A stretch of DNA of 64,000 nt from the NCBI RefSeq assembly GCF_016734765.1, contig NZ_JAERQE010000003.1, positions 186,001 to 250,000 of the forward strand, written 5' to 3'. Under the pieces are notes generated by a model. That model was not told the DNA's origin and did no database searches. It saw only the letters and a list, made by a program, of their open reading frames with translations. This document shows, piece by piece, positions 33,308 through 42,101 of this stretch. Within the stretch, counting starts at the first letter, position 1. Each line of letters starts with the position of its first letter. Source of the stretch: Microvirga soli (GTDB taxonomy: Bacteria; Pseudomonadota; Alphaproteobacteria; Rhizobiales; Beijerinckiaceae). The position numbers and the translations under genes were made by a program.

Positions 33308-35188
33308 ATGACGACCTTCAACGCTCACCATCGTGCACGCTCCTCGCAGCCTGGTCTGCTTGCTGCAACGGCTGCTCTGGCCCTGCTAGCAGGAAGTGCC
33401 GCCTCTGCATGTCCTCTCGGCAGCCATGATAGCCCGCGGGTTCGCATGCTGCATGCATTGCAGAAGCCAGATCATCACGGCTCCGGCCATCATATGTCGG
33501 TCGCGCAACTGCAGCCGCAAGCCAAGGACGTGCAGCCGAAGCGTACGGAGCTCGGCACCTACAGCCGCGATCTGCCGCGCGGTGCTGCTGCCCCCACGTC
33601 TGACGTCAAGTCTCCGCTGCGCGACAATCTCGGGACCCTCTCATGGCCAGTGACCAAGGATCCAAGCGGAGAGGCTCAGGCCTACTTCAATCAGGGCTAC
33701 CGTCTGGGTTGGGGCTTCAATCATGCGGAAGCGGCGCGTGCCTTCCGTGCGGCACAGGAGCTCGATCCAAGTTGCGCCATGTGCCTGTGGGGCGAGGCCT
33801 GGGTGCTCGGCCCGCATATCAACTACCCGATGGATCCGGATGCCAATGCGCGCGCTCTTGTCGTGCTTGAAAAGGCCCGAGGCCTCGCTTCCTCCAGTGG
33901 GGATATGCAGGTTGCACTTCTAGAGGCTCTCGCCAAGAGGCACTCGGCTGATCCCAATGCCGACCGCAAGGCTCTCGATCAAGCGTATGCCGATGCCATG
34001 GAGGCAGTGCAGGCACGCTTCCCGAGCGATCCGCATGTAGCAGTGCTGACAGCAGATGCTCTCATGAATCTAACGCCATGGGATTATTGGGGCGATGGCG
34101 GCAAGACCCCGAAGGGTAAGACGGACAAGATCGTCGCTCTGCTGGAAGGTGTGCTCGGAACGGCGCCATCGAGCCCGATACAAGCCAAACCGGACCATCC
34201 TGGCGCCGTCCATCTCTACATTCACACCGTGGAGGCGTCCGACCACCCGGAACGGGCCTCTCCCCATGCGGCTCGCCTTGAGAGCCTGATGCCCGGCGCG
34301 GGGCACCTGGTGCATATGCCGAGCCACATCTGGTATCGGCTCGGACGCTGGCGCGAGAGCCTTGATGCGAATGTGCGTGCGGCCGCGGCTGACGAGGCGA
34401 TCGTCAACCAGGGCGGTGCGAGCCTTCTCTATTCGGAGGCGTACTATGCGCACAATGTTCATTTCCTGATGGTCTCGGCCCTGACCGGCGGTGATGGGGG
34501 TACAGCCGTGGAGGCTGCAAAGAAACTCTCCAGTATCGTTTCCGAGCGTGCCCAGCGCGAGGTGCCGTGGACGCAGCCGATCATGGCCGCGCCCTACAAC
34601 GTTCATGCGGTCTTCTCGAAGCCTGAGGATGTGCTCGCTCTGCCGGCGCCTAAGGGTGACTTTCCGTTTGTCAAAGCCGCGTGGCACTATGCACGCGGTA
34701 TCGCTCAGGCGCGTCTTGGACGGGCCGACGAGGCCCGGGCGGAAGCTGCCGCCATAGAGGCTTTGGCACAAAGGCCTGAAATAACCGCTCTGCCCGATGC
34801 CGGCGTGCCGGGTCCGGATGTGCTGTCCATCGCGGTTCGTGAGATCGACGCGAGGATTGCGCAGCATTCCGGAGATCAGGCGCGGGCCGCGGCCCTGTTC
34901 GCAGACGCGGCGAGCGTTCAGGACCGGCTGCCTTATATGGAGCCGCCTTACTGGTATTATCCGGTGCATCAGTCTCTTGGGGCGGCGTTGATGGCGCAGG
35001 GCAAGCCCGCCGAGGCAGCCATGGCGTTCCGCGAAGCGCTGCAGCGCTCGCCTAACAACGGCTGGGCCGCTGCGGGGCTGCTCCGTGCCGCTGAGGCGCA
35101 AGGCGATCAAGCAACAATTGAGGAAGCCAAGTCCCTAATGCAGAAGAATTGGTTCGGATCGGGCATGCCTTCCCCCGAACAGCTCTGA
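33308..35188 (+). CDS. Secreted tetratricopeptide-repeat protein
   Basis: A 626-residue exported protein with a Sec-type signal (LAATAALALLAGSAASA, cleavage about residue 34). A His-rich linker follows (KPDHHGSGHHMS, residues ~53-64), then helical TPR-like repeats from about residue 125. Conserved landmarks are the ELDPSCAMCLWGEAW CxxC segment, the HPGAVHLYIHTVEASDHPER stretch and LVHMPSHIWYRLGRW, all typical of a TPR family found in proteobacteria whose function is unknown. A last TPR pair lies near residues 555-600. The CxxC and many His residues could bind metal or haem, which is speculative. Confidence 0.78.
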   Translation: MTTFNAHHRARSSQPGLLAATAALALLAGSAASACPLGSHDSPRVRMLHALQKPDHHGSGHHMSVAQLQPQAKDVQPKRTELGTYSRDLPRGAAAPTSDVKSPLRDNLGTLSWPVTKDPSGEAQAYFNQGYRLGWGFNHAEAARAFRAAQELDPSCAMCLWGEAWVLGPHINYPMDPDANARALVVLEKARGLASSSGDMQVALLEALAKRHSADPNADRKALDQAYADAMEAVQARFPSDPHVAVLTADALMNLTPWDYWGDGGKTPKGKTDKIVALLEGVLGTAPSSPIQAKPDHPGAVHLYIHTVEASDHPERASPHAARLESLMPGAGHLVHMPSHIWYRLGRWRESLDANVRAAAADEAIVNQGGASLLYSEAYYAHNVHFLMVSALTGGDGGTAVEAAKKLSSIVSERAQREVPWTQPIMAAPYNVHAVFSKPEDVLALPAPKGDFPFVKAAWHYARGIAQARLGRADEARAEAAAIEALAQRPEITALPDAGVPGPDVLSIAVREIDARIAQHSGDQARAAALFADAASVQDRLPYMEPPYWYYPVHQSLGAALMAQGKPAEAAMAFREALQRSPNNGWAAAGLLRAAEAQGDQATIEEAKSLMQKNWFGSGMPSPEQL

Positions 35189-35205
35189 CCAGCAGCGTTC
35201 GACAA

Positions 35206-37116
35206 TCAGAACGGGCTCCGGTGGCGTTCACCGGAGCCTGAACGCGTGTGGGCAACGGCGCGAGCCCTACGCCAGAGCCAGATCGGAATGGAACCGGTCC
35301 GACCCCGGATGGCCGCCGCAAACGTTCCTTCCAGGAGACCGGATTCGAAAACCGAACAAGCCGCGCCTGCTGCGCGGTGCAGGTCGTCGCTGAAAGCTAC
35401 ATCGGCCTCGTGCGAGGCGGCAACTTCCATCAAGCGGCTCGCCACATTGACCGTATCGCCGATGGCCGTGATGTGCTGATGGCTGTCTCCGCCGAGCCGG
35501 GATGCGATGATTTCCCCGAAATGGGCGCCGATCTTGAAACCGAGCTGCGATGCGATTGCCTCGGGCAATTGCGTCATCCAGGTTTCCGTCTGCCAGCAGA
35601 GGCCAACACAGGCCTCCACGGCATGACAGGCATCCTCAGGCGAGGAATCCGGCAGGCCGAACAGGATCATTGCGCCATCTCCCATGAAGCTGGCGACAAT
35701 GCCCTGATGACGCACCGCCTCCTGATCCACGAGGGCATGAAAGCCACGCAGCATCTCGCGGGTTTCGTCGAGGGGCAGCAGCTCGCTGAGACCCGTAAAG
35801 CCCGACAGATCGATGAAGATCACCGCTGCCTTCTGGCGCACCGGCTTCATGAGGAAGGCCGGATCCTCAGCCAGCCGCTTGGTGAGACTCGGGGGCTGAA
35901 AGCGGCGCAGGGTCCTGCTCTGCAGGCTGAGCCGGTCTGCACGACGCCTGTCGAGCCAGAGCTCCGCTGCTCCGAAGAGCATCGCAGGGGGCAGAGCTGC
36001 CAGAAGCGGCAGGCTGGCGCTGAGCCAGATGCCTTGGGTGAAGGCCGCGAAGGTCACCCCGATCCATGCAGTTATGACGACGGTAATGATGGCAAAGCCC
36101 CAGACGCTGCGATGCCAGGCGAGGAGTAGGACGAACATGATCGGCAGCACGATGGCCACGGAGCCGCCGACAAGACGCACATTGCTGTCGTGCACCAATC
36201 CGTCGCCTTGCATGAGATGCGCCATGGCCGTCGCCAGAACCTCGACACCCGGCAATATCGGATCGAAAGGTGTCGGAAAGGCGTCGCCCCCTCCCGTGAC
36301 GGTCGCGCCGATCACCACGATCCGGTCTCGGAACGCATCTTCCCCGGCCTGGCCATTCAAGACATCGCTCGCGCTGATTGTGCGAATGGTGCCGGCCGGG
36401 CCATAGAAGCGCAGAGGAAGCGTATATCCGCCATCGGTGCTCGTCGTCACATTGCCAATGGCGACTTCGTCTTCTCGCAGAGCCGGGTCGCGTGCAGTGG
36501 CAATGGAGACGCTGCGCAGCGGGAATGAAGGAATGATCTGAGAACCTGAGCGAACCAGAAGCGGAATGTGCCGGGGCACACCGGATGGGTCCGTGGCGAT
36601 GTTCACGACACCGAGCGCCGAGACGTGGGCCAGAGTCTCGATGGGCAGGAGAAGTCTCTGCACCGTCGGGAAGTCGTCAGATGCTGGCGGGGCGGGACTG
36701 GAAGAGTGCTGCGCATTGCGCTCGAACAGGCCAGCGGCTGCCAGGACGCTCCGCGTCTCGCCCAACGCTGTCGCGAGCGCAAGATCGCCCTCCGTTGGGC
36801 CTGGATCGACAAAAAGGATGTCGAGCGCAACGACTTTCGGCTGCATGCGCCCCACATTTGAGACGAGCTGCGCCATCGTCGCGCGTGGCAGGGGATAGGC
36901 GCCGACCTGCTGCACGGTCCGGTCATCGATGGCCAGGATCGTGATCTCGTCTGGCGCTTGGCGCGGCCCTTGAAGCAGAAACCGCAGGTCGATGAGGGGA
37001 GCCTCCAGCCGATCGAGAAGCGACGAACTGCCCTGCCAGTGCAGCAGGGCCAGTCCTGTACCCCAGAGACCCGCAAGGGCTGCGGCGATCAGCGGAATGG
37101 CAAATCGCCTGCCCAT
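35206..37116 (-). CDS. CHASE2-domain adenylate/guanylate cyclase
   Basis: A 636-residue membrane nucleotide cyclase. An N-terminal helix leads into a periplasmic CHASE2 sensor domain (residues ~25-320) with LIDLRFLLQGPRQAPDEITI and ALDILFVDPG. Three clustered membrane helices follow (~325-395), then a class III cyclase domain (~430-600). The metal Asp residues are in VIFIDLSGFTGLSEL and SFMGDGAMILFG, so catalysis is likely; substrate choice is not resolved. It lies six bases after a FecR-domain gene, a pairing common in alphaproteobacteria. Its last codons contain a perfect ten-pair hairpin (35214-35223 with 35229-35238) that may end transcription of the convergent TPR gene. Confidence 0.9.
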   Translation of the reverse strand: MGRRFAIPLIAAALAGLWGTGLALLHWQGSSSLLDRLEAPLIDLRFLLQGPRQAPDEITILAIDDRTVQQVGAYPLPRATMAQLVSNVGRMQPKVVALDILFVDPGPTEGDLALATALGETRSVLAAAGLFERNAQHSSSPAPPASDDFPTVQRLLLPIETLAHVSALGVVNIATDPSGVPRHIPLLVRSGSQIIPSFPLRSVSIATARDPALREDEVAIGNVTTSTDGGYTLPLRFYGPAGTIRTISASDVLNGQAGEDAFRDRIVVIGATVTGGGDAFPTPFDPILPGVEVLATAMAHLMQGDGLVHDSNVRLVGGSVAIVLPIMFVLLLAWHRSVWGFAIITVVITAWIGVTFAAFTQGIWLSASLPLLAALPPAMLFGAAELWLDRRRADRLSLQSRTLRRFQPPSLTKRLAEDPAFLMKPVRQKAAVIFIDLSGFTGLSELLPLDETREMLRGFHALVDQEAVRHQGIVASFMGDGAMILFGLPDSSPEDACHAVEACVGLCWQTETWMTQLPEAIASQLGFKIGAHFGEIIASRLGGDSHQHITAIGDTVNVASRLMEVAASHEADVAFSDDLHRAAGAACSVFESGLLEGTFAAAIRGRTGSIPIWLWRRARAVAHTRSGSGERHRSPF

Positions 37117-37122
37117 GAAGAT

Positions 37123-37680
37123 CTAACGCCCGAGGCGGGCGAGGAGGGCGGCTGCACGAGGCGCAGGCCAGCGTCGGACCACGAGGGGAGACGTGCCGGC
37201 CTCTACATCGACACCTTCTCCAGGCCCAAGGCTGACGCTTCGGGTGTTGCCCGAGACGCGCCGTACAGCGACCTGACCTGTCACCACGAAGACGGACGTC
37301 CTGGCGCCGCTCACGTCGACGGCCCATTGTGTGCCCCTTACCGCAGCGATGGCCTGAGGCGTCATGATCTGGAAGCCCCGCCGGGCGGATTGTGGCGGCG
37401 AATCGATGAAGATGGCACGGCCCTGCAGATTCACCGCGTCGGGCCGGGTGTCCCGGTCCTGGTCCACGAGGTTGTAAGTGGCTCCCACCTCGGCCTCGAC
37501 GGTAAGGCCGTCCCGGCAACGCAGGATCTGCCGCTGCGACCCTGCTGCCGTTTGGAGCACGCAGCCGATCCCTTGAGCCAGTGCAGTCCCGCTCATGAGC
37601 GGATGCAACAGAGTGCACAGCAGGACGAGCCGCGTCGCAGCAGGGAAAACTGCCCGGTGACTAGCCCGTCTCCACGCCAT
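37123..37680 (-). CDS. FecR-domain secreted protein
   Basis: A 185-residue protein with a signal peptide (RLVLLCTLLHPLMSGTALAQ, cleavage about residue 36) followed by a FecR-type beta domain. The core is MTPQAIAAVRGTQWAVDVSG then TSVFVVTGQVAVRRVSG and VSLGPGEGVDVE. The start at 37680 follows GGAG by eight bases. It is the first gene of a pair with the CHASE2 cyclase, and it may be the periplasmic partner that presents a signal to the CHASE2 domain. Iron-siderophore signalling is not implied, as no TonB receptor or FecI sigma lies nearby. Confidence 0.82.
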   Translation of the reverse strand: MAWRRASHRAVFPAATRLVLLCTLLHPLMSGTALAQGIGCVLQTAAGSQRQILRCRDGLTVEAEVGATYNLVDQDRDTRPDAVNLQGRAIFIDSPPQSARRGFQIMTPQAIAAVRGTQWAVDVSGARTSVFVVTGQVAVRRVSGNTRSVSLGPGEGVDVEAGTSPLVVRRWPAPRAAALLARLGR

Positions 37681-37809
37681 GATATTTCTCCGTTGCCAAA
37701 GAACTGACTGTTGTCCTGAACGGACCAAAGATGCCTATATTCATACTATGGCTGAGATGAGGGAGCCAGCGATGTGCCGGATAGCACTCTTTGGAACATG
37801 TGCCGGTCC

Positions 37810-38583
37810 TCACTGCCTTAGTGCGACGAAGAACAGGCGTGGAAAGCGCAGGAGAACCTTGTCATCCGCTTGCGCCGGATAGGCCTTCTCGATCTCTTCG
37901 CGATACCGCTCCAGATACGCGGATTGTTCCTCAGGAGAGAGAGGATCGAGATAGGGCTTCAATCCTGTGCTTTTGAACCACTCGACGATGGCTCCCGCAT
38001 CCGCGAGAGTGTGAACATAGGTCGTTTGCCAGAGATCCGCCGAGCATCCGGCCTGAAGAAGCCAGGAATGATAATCCTCGAATGATCCGATCTCCTCACG
38101 GGCCTGGGATGCAGCAGCCAGTTTGTCCGCCCAAGGCCCCTCCTGCGCAACCTTCTGCATGAGCCTGTGAGAGGGCTCCTGCAGGTTGTTGGGCATCTGG
38201 ACAGCAAGACATCCCCCTGTTTCCAAGCAAGTGGCGAGTCGTGCGAGCAGGCGCGGGTGGTCCGGCAGCCATTGCAGGACGGCATTGGCGAAGATCAGAT
38301 CGTAGCGCTCACCCGGGTTCCACGCGGCGATGTCCATCTCCTCGAAAGTGACCTCCGGCAATCGCATCCGCGCCTTGGCGAGCATGTCGGGCGAGTTGTC
38401 GAGACCGAGCACGCGTGCACCCGGATAGCGGTCGACGATCAGCTCCGTGCTGTTTCCCGGGCCGCACCCGATATCGACGGCGCTGCGGATCTCCGCCAGA
38501 GGAATACGCCCGATGAGGTCGCTCGCAGGTCGCGTCCGTTGATCTTCGAATTTCAGGTATTGCCCAGCGTTCCAATCTGCCAA
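37810..38583 (-). CDS. tam: Trans-aconitate 2-methyltransferase
   Basis: A 257-residue SAM-dependent methyltransferase that esterifies trans-aconitate, a spontaneous inhibitor of the TCA cycle. The Tam N-terminus [20 protein letters not shown] is diagnostic. The SAM-binding motif [14 protein letters not shown] is at about residues 36-49, with the acidic [10 protein letters not shown] after it, and [12 protein letters not shown] marks the post-motif region. The length is typical. It is a single gene. The flanking 37681-37809 and 38584-38845 hold no gene I can support. Confidence 0.93.
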   Translation of the reverse strand: MADWNAGQYLKFEDQRTRPASDLIGRIPLAEIRSAVDIGCGPGNSTELIVDRYPGARVLGLDNSPDMLAKARMRLPEVTFEEMDIAAWNPGERYDLIFANAVLQWLPDHPRLLARLATCLETGGCLAVQMPNNLQEPSHRLMQKVAQEGPWADKLAAASQAREEIGSFEDYHSWLLQAGCSADLWQTTYVHTLADAGAIVEWFKSTGLKPYLDPLSPEEQSAYLERYREEIEKAYPAQADDKVLLRFPRLFFVALRQ

Positions 38584-38845
38584 TGGAGTGCCTCGTCATC
38601 CTAGCGGTTCAGGATCGGCCGTGGTGCATCAAACGCCAACGGCTAGCTCTGCAAAGCCAAGCACGGGGGCAGGCGGAGTTGCAAGGGGTGATTGAAACCG
38701 TGTTGCCGCTTGAAAATCAAGCTAAGGGCGACATCCTCCTTATTCGAGCGTATAATTGTTGCATAGGTTACGGCTACGCGTGACCGTCGCATCGCCATGC
38801 GGGCCAAGATCTCAGCTGCCAAGGTTCAGCCCTGGAGGAACGCTT

Positions 38846-39670
38846 ATGGCCCAGTTCCACGTTGTTGCCGGAGCAAGCGATGTCCCGGTTCATCCAATCG
38901 TCAGGAAGATCACACCCGCCGATCTGAAGGAGGCGCTGGCGAAAGGGTTCGATGATTTTTGGGCTATGCCCTCCCACTTGGTCTTCATCGGGCTGATCTA
39001 TCCTATTATTGGGGTGTGCCTTGCGGCTCTGACGTTCAGCAACAACGCATTGCCGCTGCTCTACCCGCTGGCTTCAGGCTTTGCTCTGGTGGGTCCCTTC
39101 GCGGCGATCGGCCTTTACGAAATCAGCAGACGGCGAGAACTCGGTCTGACCACCACTTGGCAGGATGCCTTCAATGTTCTCCAGTCACCGTCGATCCCAT
39201 CGATCGCGGCTCTCGGCGTGCTGCTGCTCGTAATCTTCCTCCTATGGCTGACATCGGCACGCACGCTGTACCAGTCCATCTTCGGCTATGAGGTGCCTGC
39301 ATCCTACTCCCAGTTCTTCAATCAGGTGCTCGGAACTGCGGATGGCATGAGGCTGATCGTGATCGGTAACATTCTCGGCTTCTGCTTCGCCGTTGCGGTT
39401 TTGAGCATCAGCGCCATCTCGTTCCCGCTCCTTCTTGATCGTGATGTAGGTGTGGCTGTCGCCGTGTACACGTCCATCAAAGCGGTAGCGATGAACCCGT
39501 TCACCATGGCTCTGTGGGGTCTGATCGTGGCGGCAGCGCTCCTTGTCGGTTCGATCCCGCTCTTCGTGGGTCTGGCCATCGTCATGCCGGTCCTGGGACA
39601 TGCAACTTGGCATCTCTATCGCCGGGTGGTGGAGCCTCCTCATCCCGACGAGGTTCATCCTGCTGCATAG
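38846..39670 (+). CDS. DUF2189 domain-containing membrane protein
   Basis: A 274-residue integral membrane protein with six or so helices. A ~45-residue cytoplasmic N-terminus (VRKITPADLKEALAKGFDDF) leads into LVFIGLIYPIIGVCLAALTF. The motif VGPFAAIGLYEISRRRELG and the C-terminal VIVSS-lacking but family-typical LAIVMPVLGHATWHLYRRVV identify the DUF2189 family, whose function is unknown. ATG 38846 has a GGAGGA ribosome-binding site seven bases upstream; the frame open to 38756 is not used. Confidence 0.82.
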   Translation: MAQFHVVAGASDVPVHPIVRKITPADLKEALAKGFDDFWAMPSHLVFIGLIYPIIGVCLAALTFSNNALPLLYPLASGFALVGPFAAIGLYEISRRRELGLTTTWQDAFNVLQSPSIPSIAALGVLLLVIFLLWLTSARTLYQSIFGYEVPASYSQFFNQVLGTADGMRLIVIGNILGFCFAVAVLSISAISFPLLLDRDVGVAVAVYTSIKAVAMNPFTMALWGLIVAAALLVGSIPLFVGLAIVMPVLGHATWHLYRRVVEPPHPDEVHPAA

Positions 39671-39777
39671 ACTGCAGGTGCAGGAAGGCTGGCGAGAGCT
39701 TCGACTGAGCGATTGCTGTGTCCGACGCATCAGCTTGGTGGTGACTAGCAGTGCCGGCAACTTGGTTAAGGTGTCGT

Positions 39778-39793
39778 TGTTTCATGTGAAACA
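39778..39793. promoter_or_regulatory. parS-like palindrome
   Basis: TGTTTCATGTGAAACA matches 15 of 16 bases of the bacterial chromosome-partition site TGTTTCACGTGAAACA; the central CACGTG is CATGTG. The symmetry extends one base each side (39777-39794). It lies in the 454-base non-coding stretch between the DUF2189 gene and tamA, which otherwise shows only the palindrome at 39815. Confidence 0.5.
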
Positions 39794-39814
39794 ATGGGGC
39801 ACGAGCAAGATCAG

Positions 39815-39828
39815 CGACCGTACGGTCG
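39815..39828. promoter_or_regulatory. 14-bp perfect palindrome, unknown operator
   Basis: CGACCGTACGGTCG is its own reverse complement and lies 21 bases from the parS-like site. The form suits a dimeric repressor site, for example TetR-like, but no candidate regulator gene is adjacent. Confidence 0.4.
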
Positions 39829-40124
39829 GGCGTCCGTCAGAGAAAGTGACGGAAAGGTGGCAATATTTCGGCAGTTTTTGGCAAGCGTTTCACAGCAGAT
39901 CTTCAGCTTGATGCCATGATACGTGATTGCCGTTGTGGATATTGTCGTTAAGCCTTTCCTTGTGCTGACGTCATTCGGCAACAATCAACCTAAAATCGCC
40001 CGGCTGGGGTTTTGCCGCTGGGGAAACTATGGTTAGGTGCGAACCTCGACAGATTGGAACACGGCTCCTCAAGTCACCAGGTCTGTGTTTTATGCCCAAG
40101 AGTTGATCCTGCATCAGGGAGAGA

Positions 40125-42101
40125 GTGCCTCACGTGCTGTGGTTGAGCACCATACGAAGGACAGCGTTTCTCTTCCTGGTAGGCGTACTGTTCAGTGGAT
40201 TGCCGGCTCATCATGCCGGCGCGTTCGATCTCTTCGGCTGGTTTGGCGGGAGTGACGATCCGCCCCCTCCCAGCTCGGATGCCCTGCCGTATTCGCTCGA
40301 CTACGTCATCGGCAGCGACACGAAAAATCTTGAGCAGACGCTGAAGGATGCGTCGACCCTGCAGAGTCTCCAGTCGGATCCTCCGCCGGATGCCGCAGCC
40401 CTGGTCGCTCGGGCACAGGCCGATCTGCCGCGCCTGATCGATGCGCTCTGGGGAGCGGGATACTACAATTCCCGCGTTGCGATCAATGTCGCGGGTGTCC
40501 CGCTGATGCTTCAATCGCCGCGCCCCGAGGCTGCTGCGCGCGCGGTGGCGGGATATCGCGCACGAGCCCTCGTGCCCGTTCAGATCATTGCGGATCCCGG
40601 GCCTCAATTCGCCCTTCGGGATGTCTCGGTCCTGGATGCAAGAACCGGGCGGCCTTTCCCCTCTGGCGAGCTTCCGCCGAGGACCGTGCAGATCAAGCCG
40701 GGCGATCCCGCGCGCTCCGCCGATATCCTGGCGGCCGAAGCGCGCATTGTCGATCACTTCCGCGCCGAGTCCCGACCCTTCGCCAAGGTCGAGCGGCGTG
40801 AGCCCGTGGTGTTCCACCCGGCGCAAGTGATGGATGTGAGCCTTGCGGTCAATCCAGGCCCTCGCGCAGGCATCGGCCCCATCACGATCCAGGGAGCCGA
40901 GGGCGTCGATCCCGCCGTTGTTCGCTCCTTCATCTACACCGAACCGGGCGATCCCTACTCGCCCGCAGAACTCGCCTCCATGCGCAAGTCGATCTCTCAG
41001 ATCGAAGCACTGTCCTCCGTCCGCATCCGGGAGGCCGAGGTCCTCGATGTCTATGGAAACCTGCCGCTCTTCGTGGAACTCACCGAGCGCCCGCCGCGGA
41101 TCATCGGGGCATCGGCTCAATATTCGACCACGGATGGACCGGCTCTCAGAGCCTATTGGGCGCACCGCAACCTGTTCGGCGGCGCCGAGCGGCTGAGGTT
41201 CGAAGGCAACCTCTTCTACCTGACCGAGGACGGTGGCCAGCCGGATCGGGATCAGGATTTCGACTGGAGCGATCTCGGCGGCCGTTTCCGCGCGAGCTTC
41301 CTGAAGCCGGCTCTTTGGGGCACCCGCAATGACCTGCTCGTCGATGCTCTCGTGGAGAGGGATCGCACGGAGGGATATACCAGCCGCCTCGTCAACGGCA
41401 CGGCAGCCATCCGCCACCGCTTCAGCGAGACGTTCTCGATCCAGGGCGGCATCGAATACGAGCGGGGGCAGACCTCCGACGTGCTCGGACAGATCGACTA
41501 CACGCTGGTCGGATTGCCGCTCTCCCTCAGCTATGACTCCACCGACAATCCGCTCAATCCCACGGAAGGCATCAGGCTGATTGCCTCGGTGACGCCTTAC
41601 CCGGAGTTTCTCGGATCGTCGGTCCCGATCACCGTCGCGCGGGGCACGGCGTCGGCCTATTACTCGCTGGACGAGGAATCCCGCTATGTGCTGGCCGGGC
41701 GCATCGGCCTCGGCTCCATCGTCGGGGCGGATCTCGACGAGATCCCGGCCAATCGGCGCTTCTTCGCGGGCGGCGGCGGCTCCGTGCGCGGATATACCTA
41801 CAGGACCCTGGGTCCGACATTCCAGGGCGAGCCCGTGGGGGGGCGCAGCCTGCTTGAGGCGTCCCTCGAGGCCCGGATCAAGATCACCGACACAATTGGT
41901 ATCGTGCCCTTCGTCGATGCAGGCACCGCCTTCGAGTCGAGCTATCCGGACTTCGACGAGCGCATCCGCATTGGCGCCGGCCTGGGCCTTCGATACTACA
42001 CGGGCATCGGCCCCATCCGCCTGGATGTCGCGATCCCGGTCAATCGGGAACAAGGCGATCCTACTTATGCTATCTATGTTGGAATCGGGCAGGCCTTCTG
42101 A
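40125..42101 (+). CDS. tamA: Outer-membrane assembly protein TamA (BamA/Omp85 family)
   Basis: A 658-residue Omp85-family protein. A signal peptide (FLFLVGVLFSGLPAHHAGA) is followed by three POTRA-like modules to about residue 340, then a 16-strand surface-antigen barrel. Barrel landmarks are the FAGGGGSVRGYTYRTLGP segment (the conserved lid-lock VRGY motif, about residue 548) and the C-terminal strand YAIYVGIGQAF ending in Phe. With TamB it inserts a subset of outer-membrane proteins such as autotransporters, or moves phospholipid. The start is GTG at 40125 behind AGGGAGA; GTG 40134 is an alternative. Its stop overlaps tamB by one base. Confidence 0.92.
   Translation: MPHVLWLSTIRRTAFLFLVGVLFSGLPAHHAGAFDLFGWFGGSDDPPPPSSDALPYSLDYVIGSDTKNLEQTLKDASTLQSLQSDPPPDAAALVARAQADLPRLIDALWGAGYYNSRVAINVAGVPLMLQSPRPEAAARAVAGYRARALVPVQIIADPGPQFALRDVSVLDARTGRPFPSGELPPRTVQIKPGDPARSADILAAEARIVDHFRAESRPFAKVERREPVVFHPAQVMDVSLAVNPGPRAGIGPITIQGAEGVDPAVVRSFIYTEPGDPYSPAELASMRKSISQIEALSSVRIREAEVLDVYGNLPLFVELTERPPRIIGASAQYSTTDGPALRAYWAHRNLFGGAERLRFEGNLFYLTEDGGQPDRDQDFDWSDLGGRFRASFLKPALWGTRNDLLVDALVERDRTEGYTSRLVNGTAAIRHRFSETFSIQGGIEYERGQTSDVLGQIDYTLVGLPLSLSYDSTDNPLNPTEGIRLIASVTPYPEFLGSSVPITVARGTASAYYSLDEESRYVLAGRIGLGSIVGADLDEIPANRRFFAGGGGSVRGYTYRTLGPTFQGEPVGGRSLLEASLEARIKITDTIGIVPFVDAGTAFESSYPDFDERIRIGAGLGLRYYTGIGPIRLDVAIPVNREQGDPTYAIYVGIGQAF

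Noticed and set aside
35214-35238. Perfect ten-pair hairpin as a free-standing terminator
   Set aside because: It lies within the last codons of the CHASE2 cyclase gene and lacks a T-run on either strand; it is noted under that gene instead.
38583-38783. 66-codon plus-strand frame before the DUF2189 gene
   Set aside because: It overlaps the tam start region, has no ribosome-binding site and unremarkable composition.
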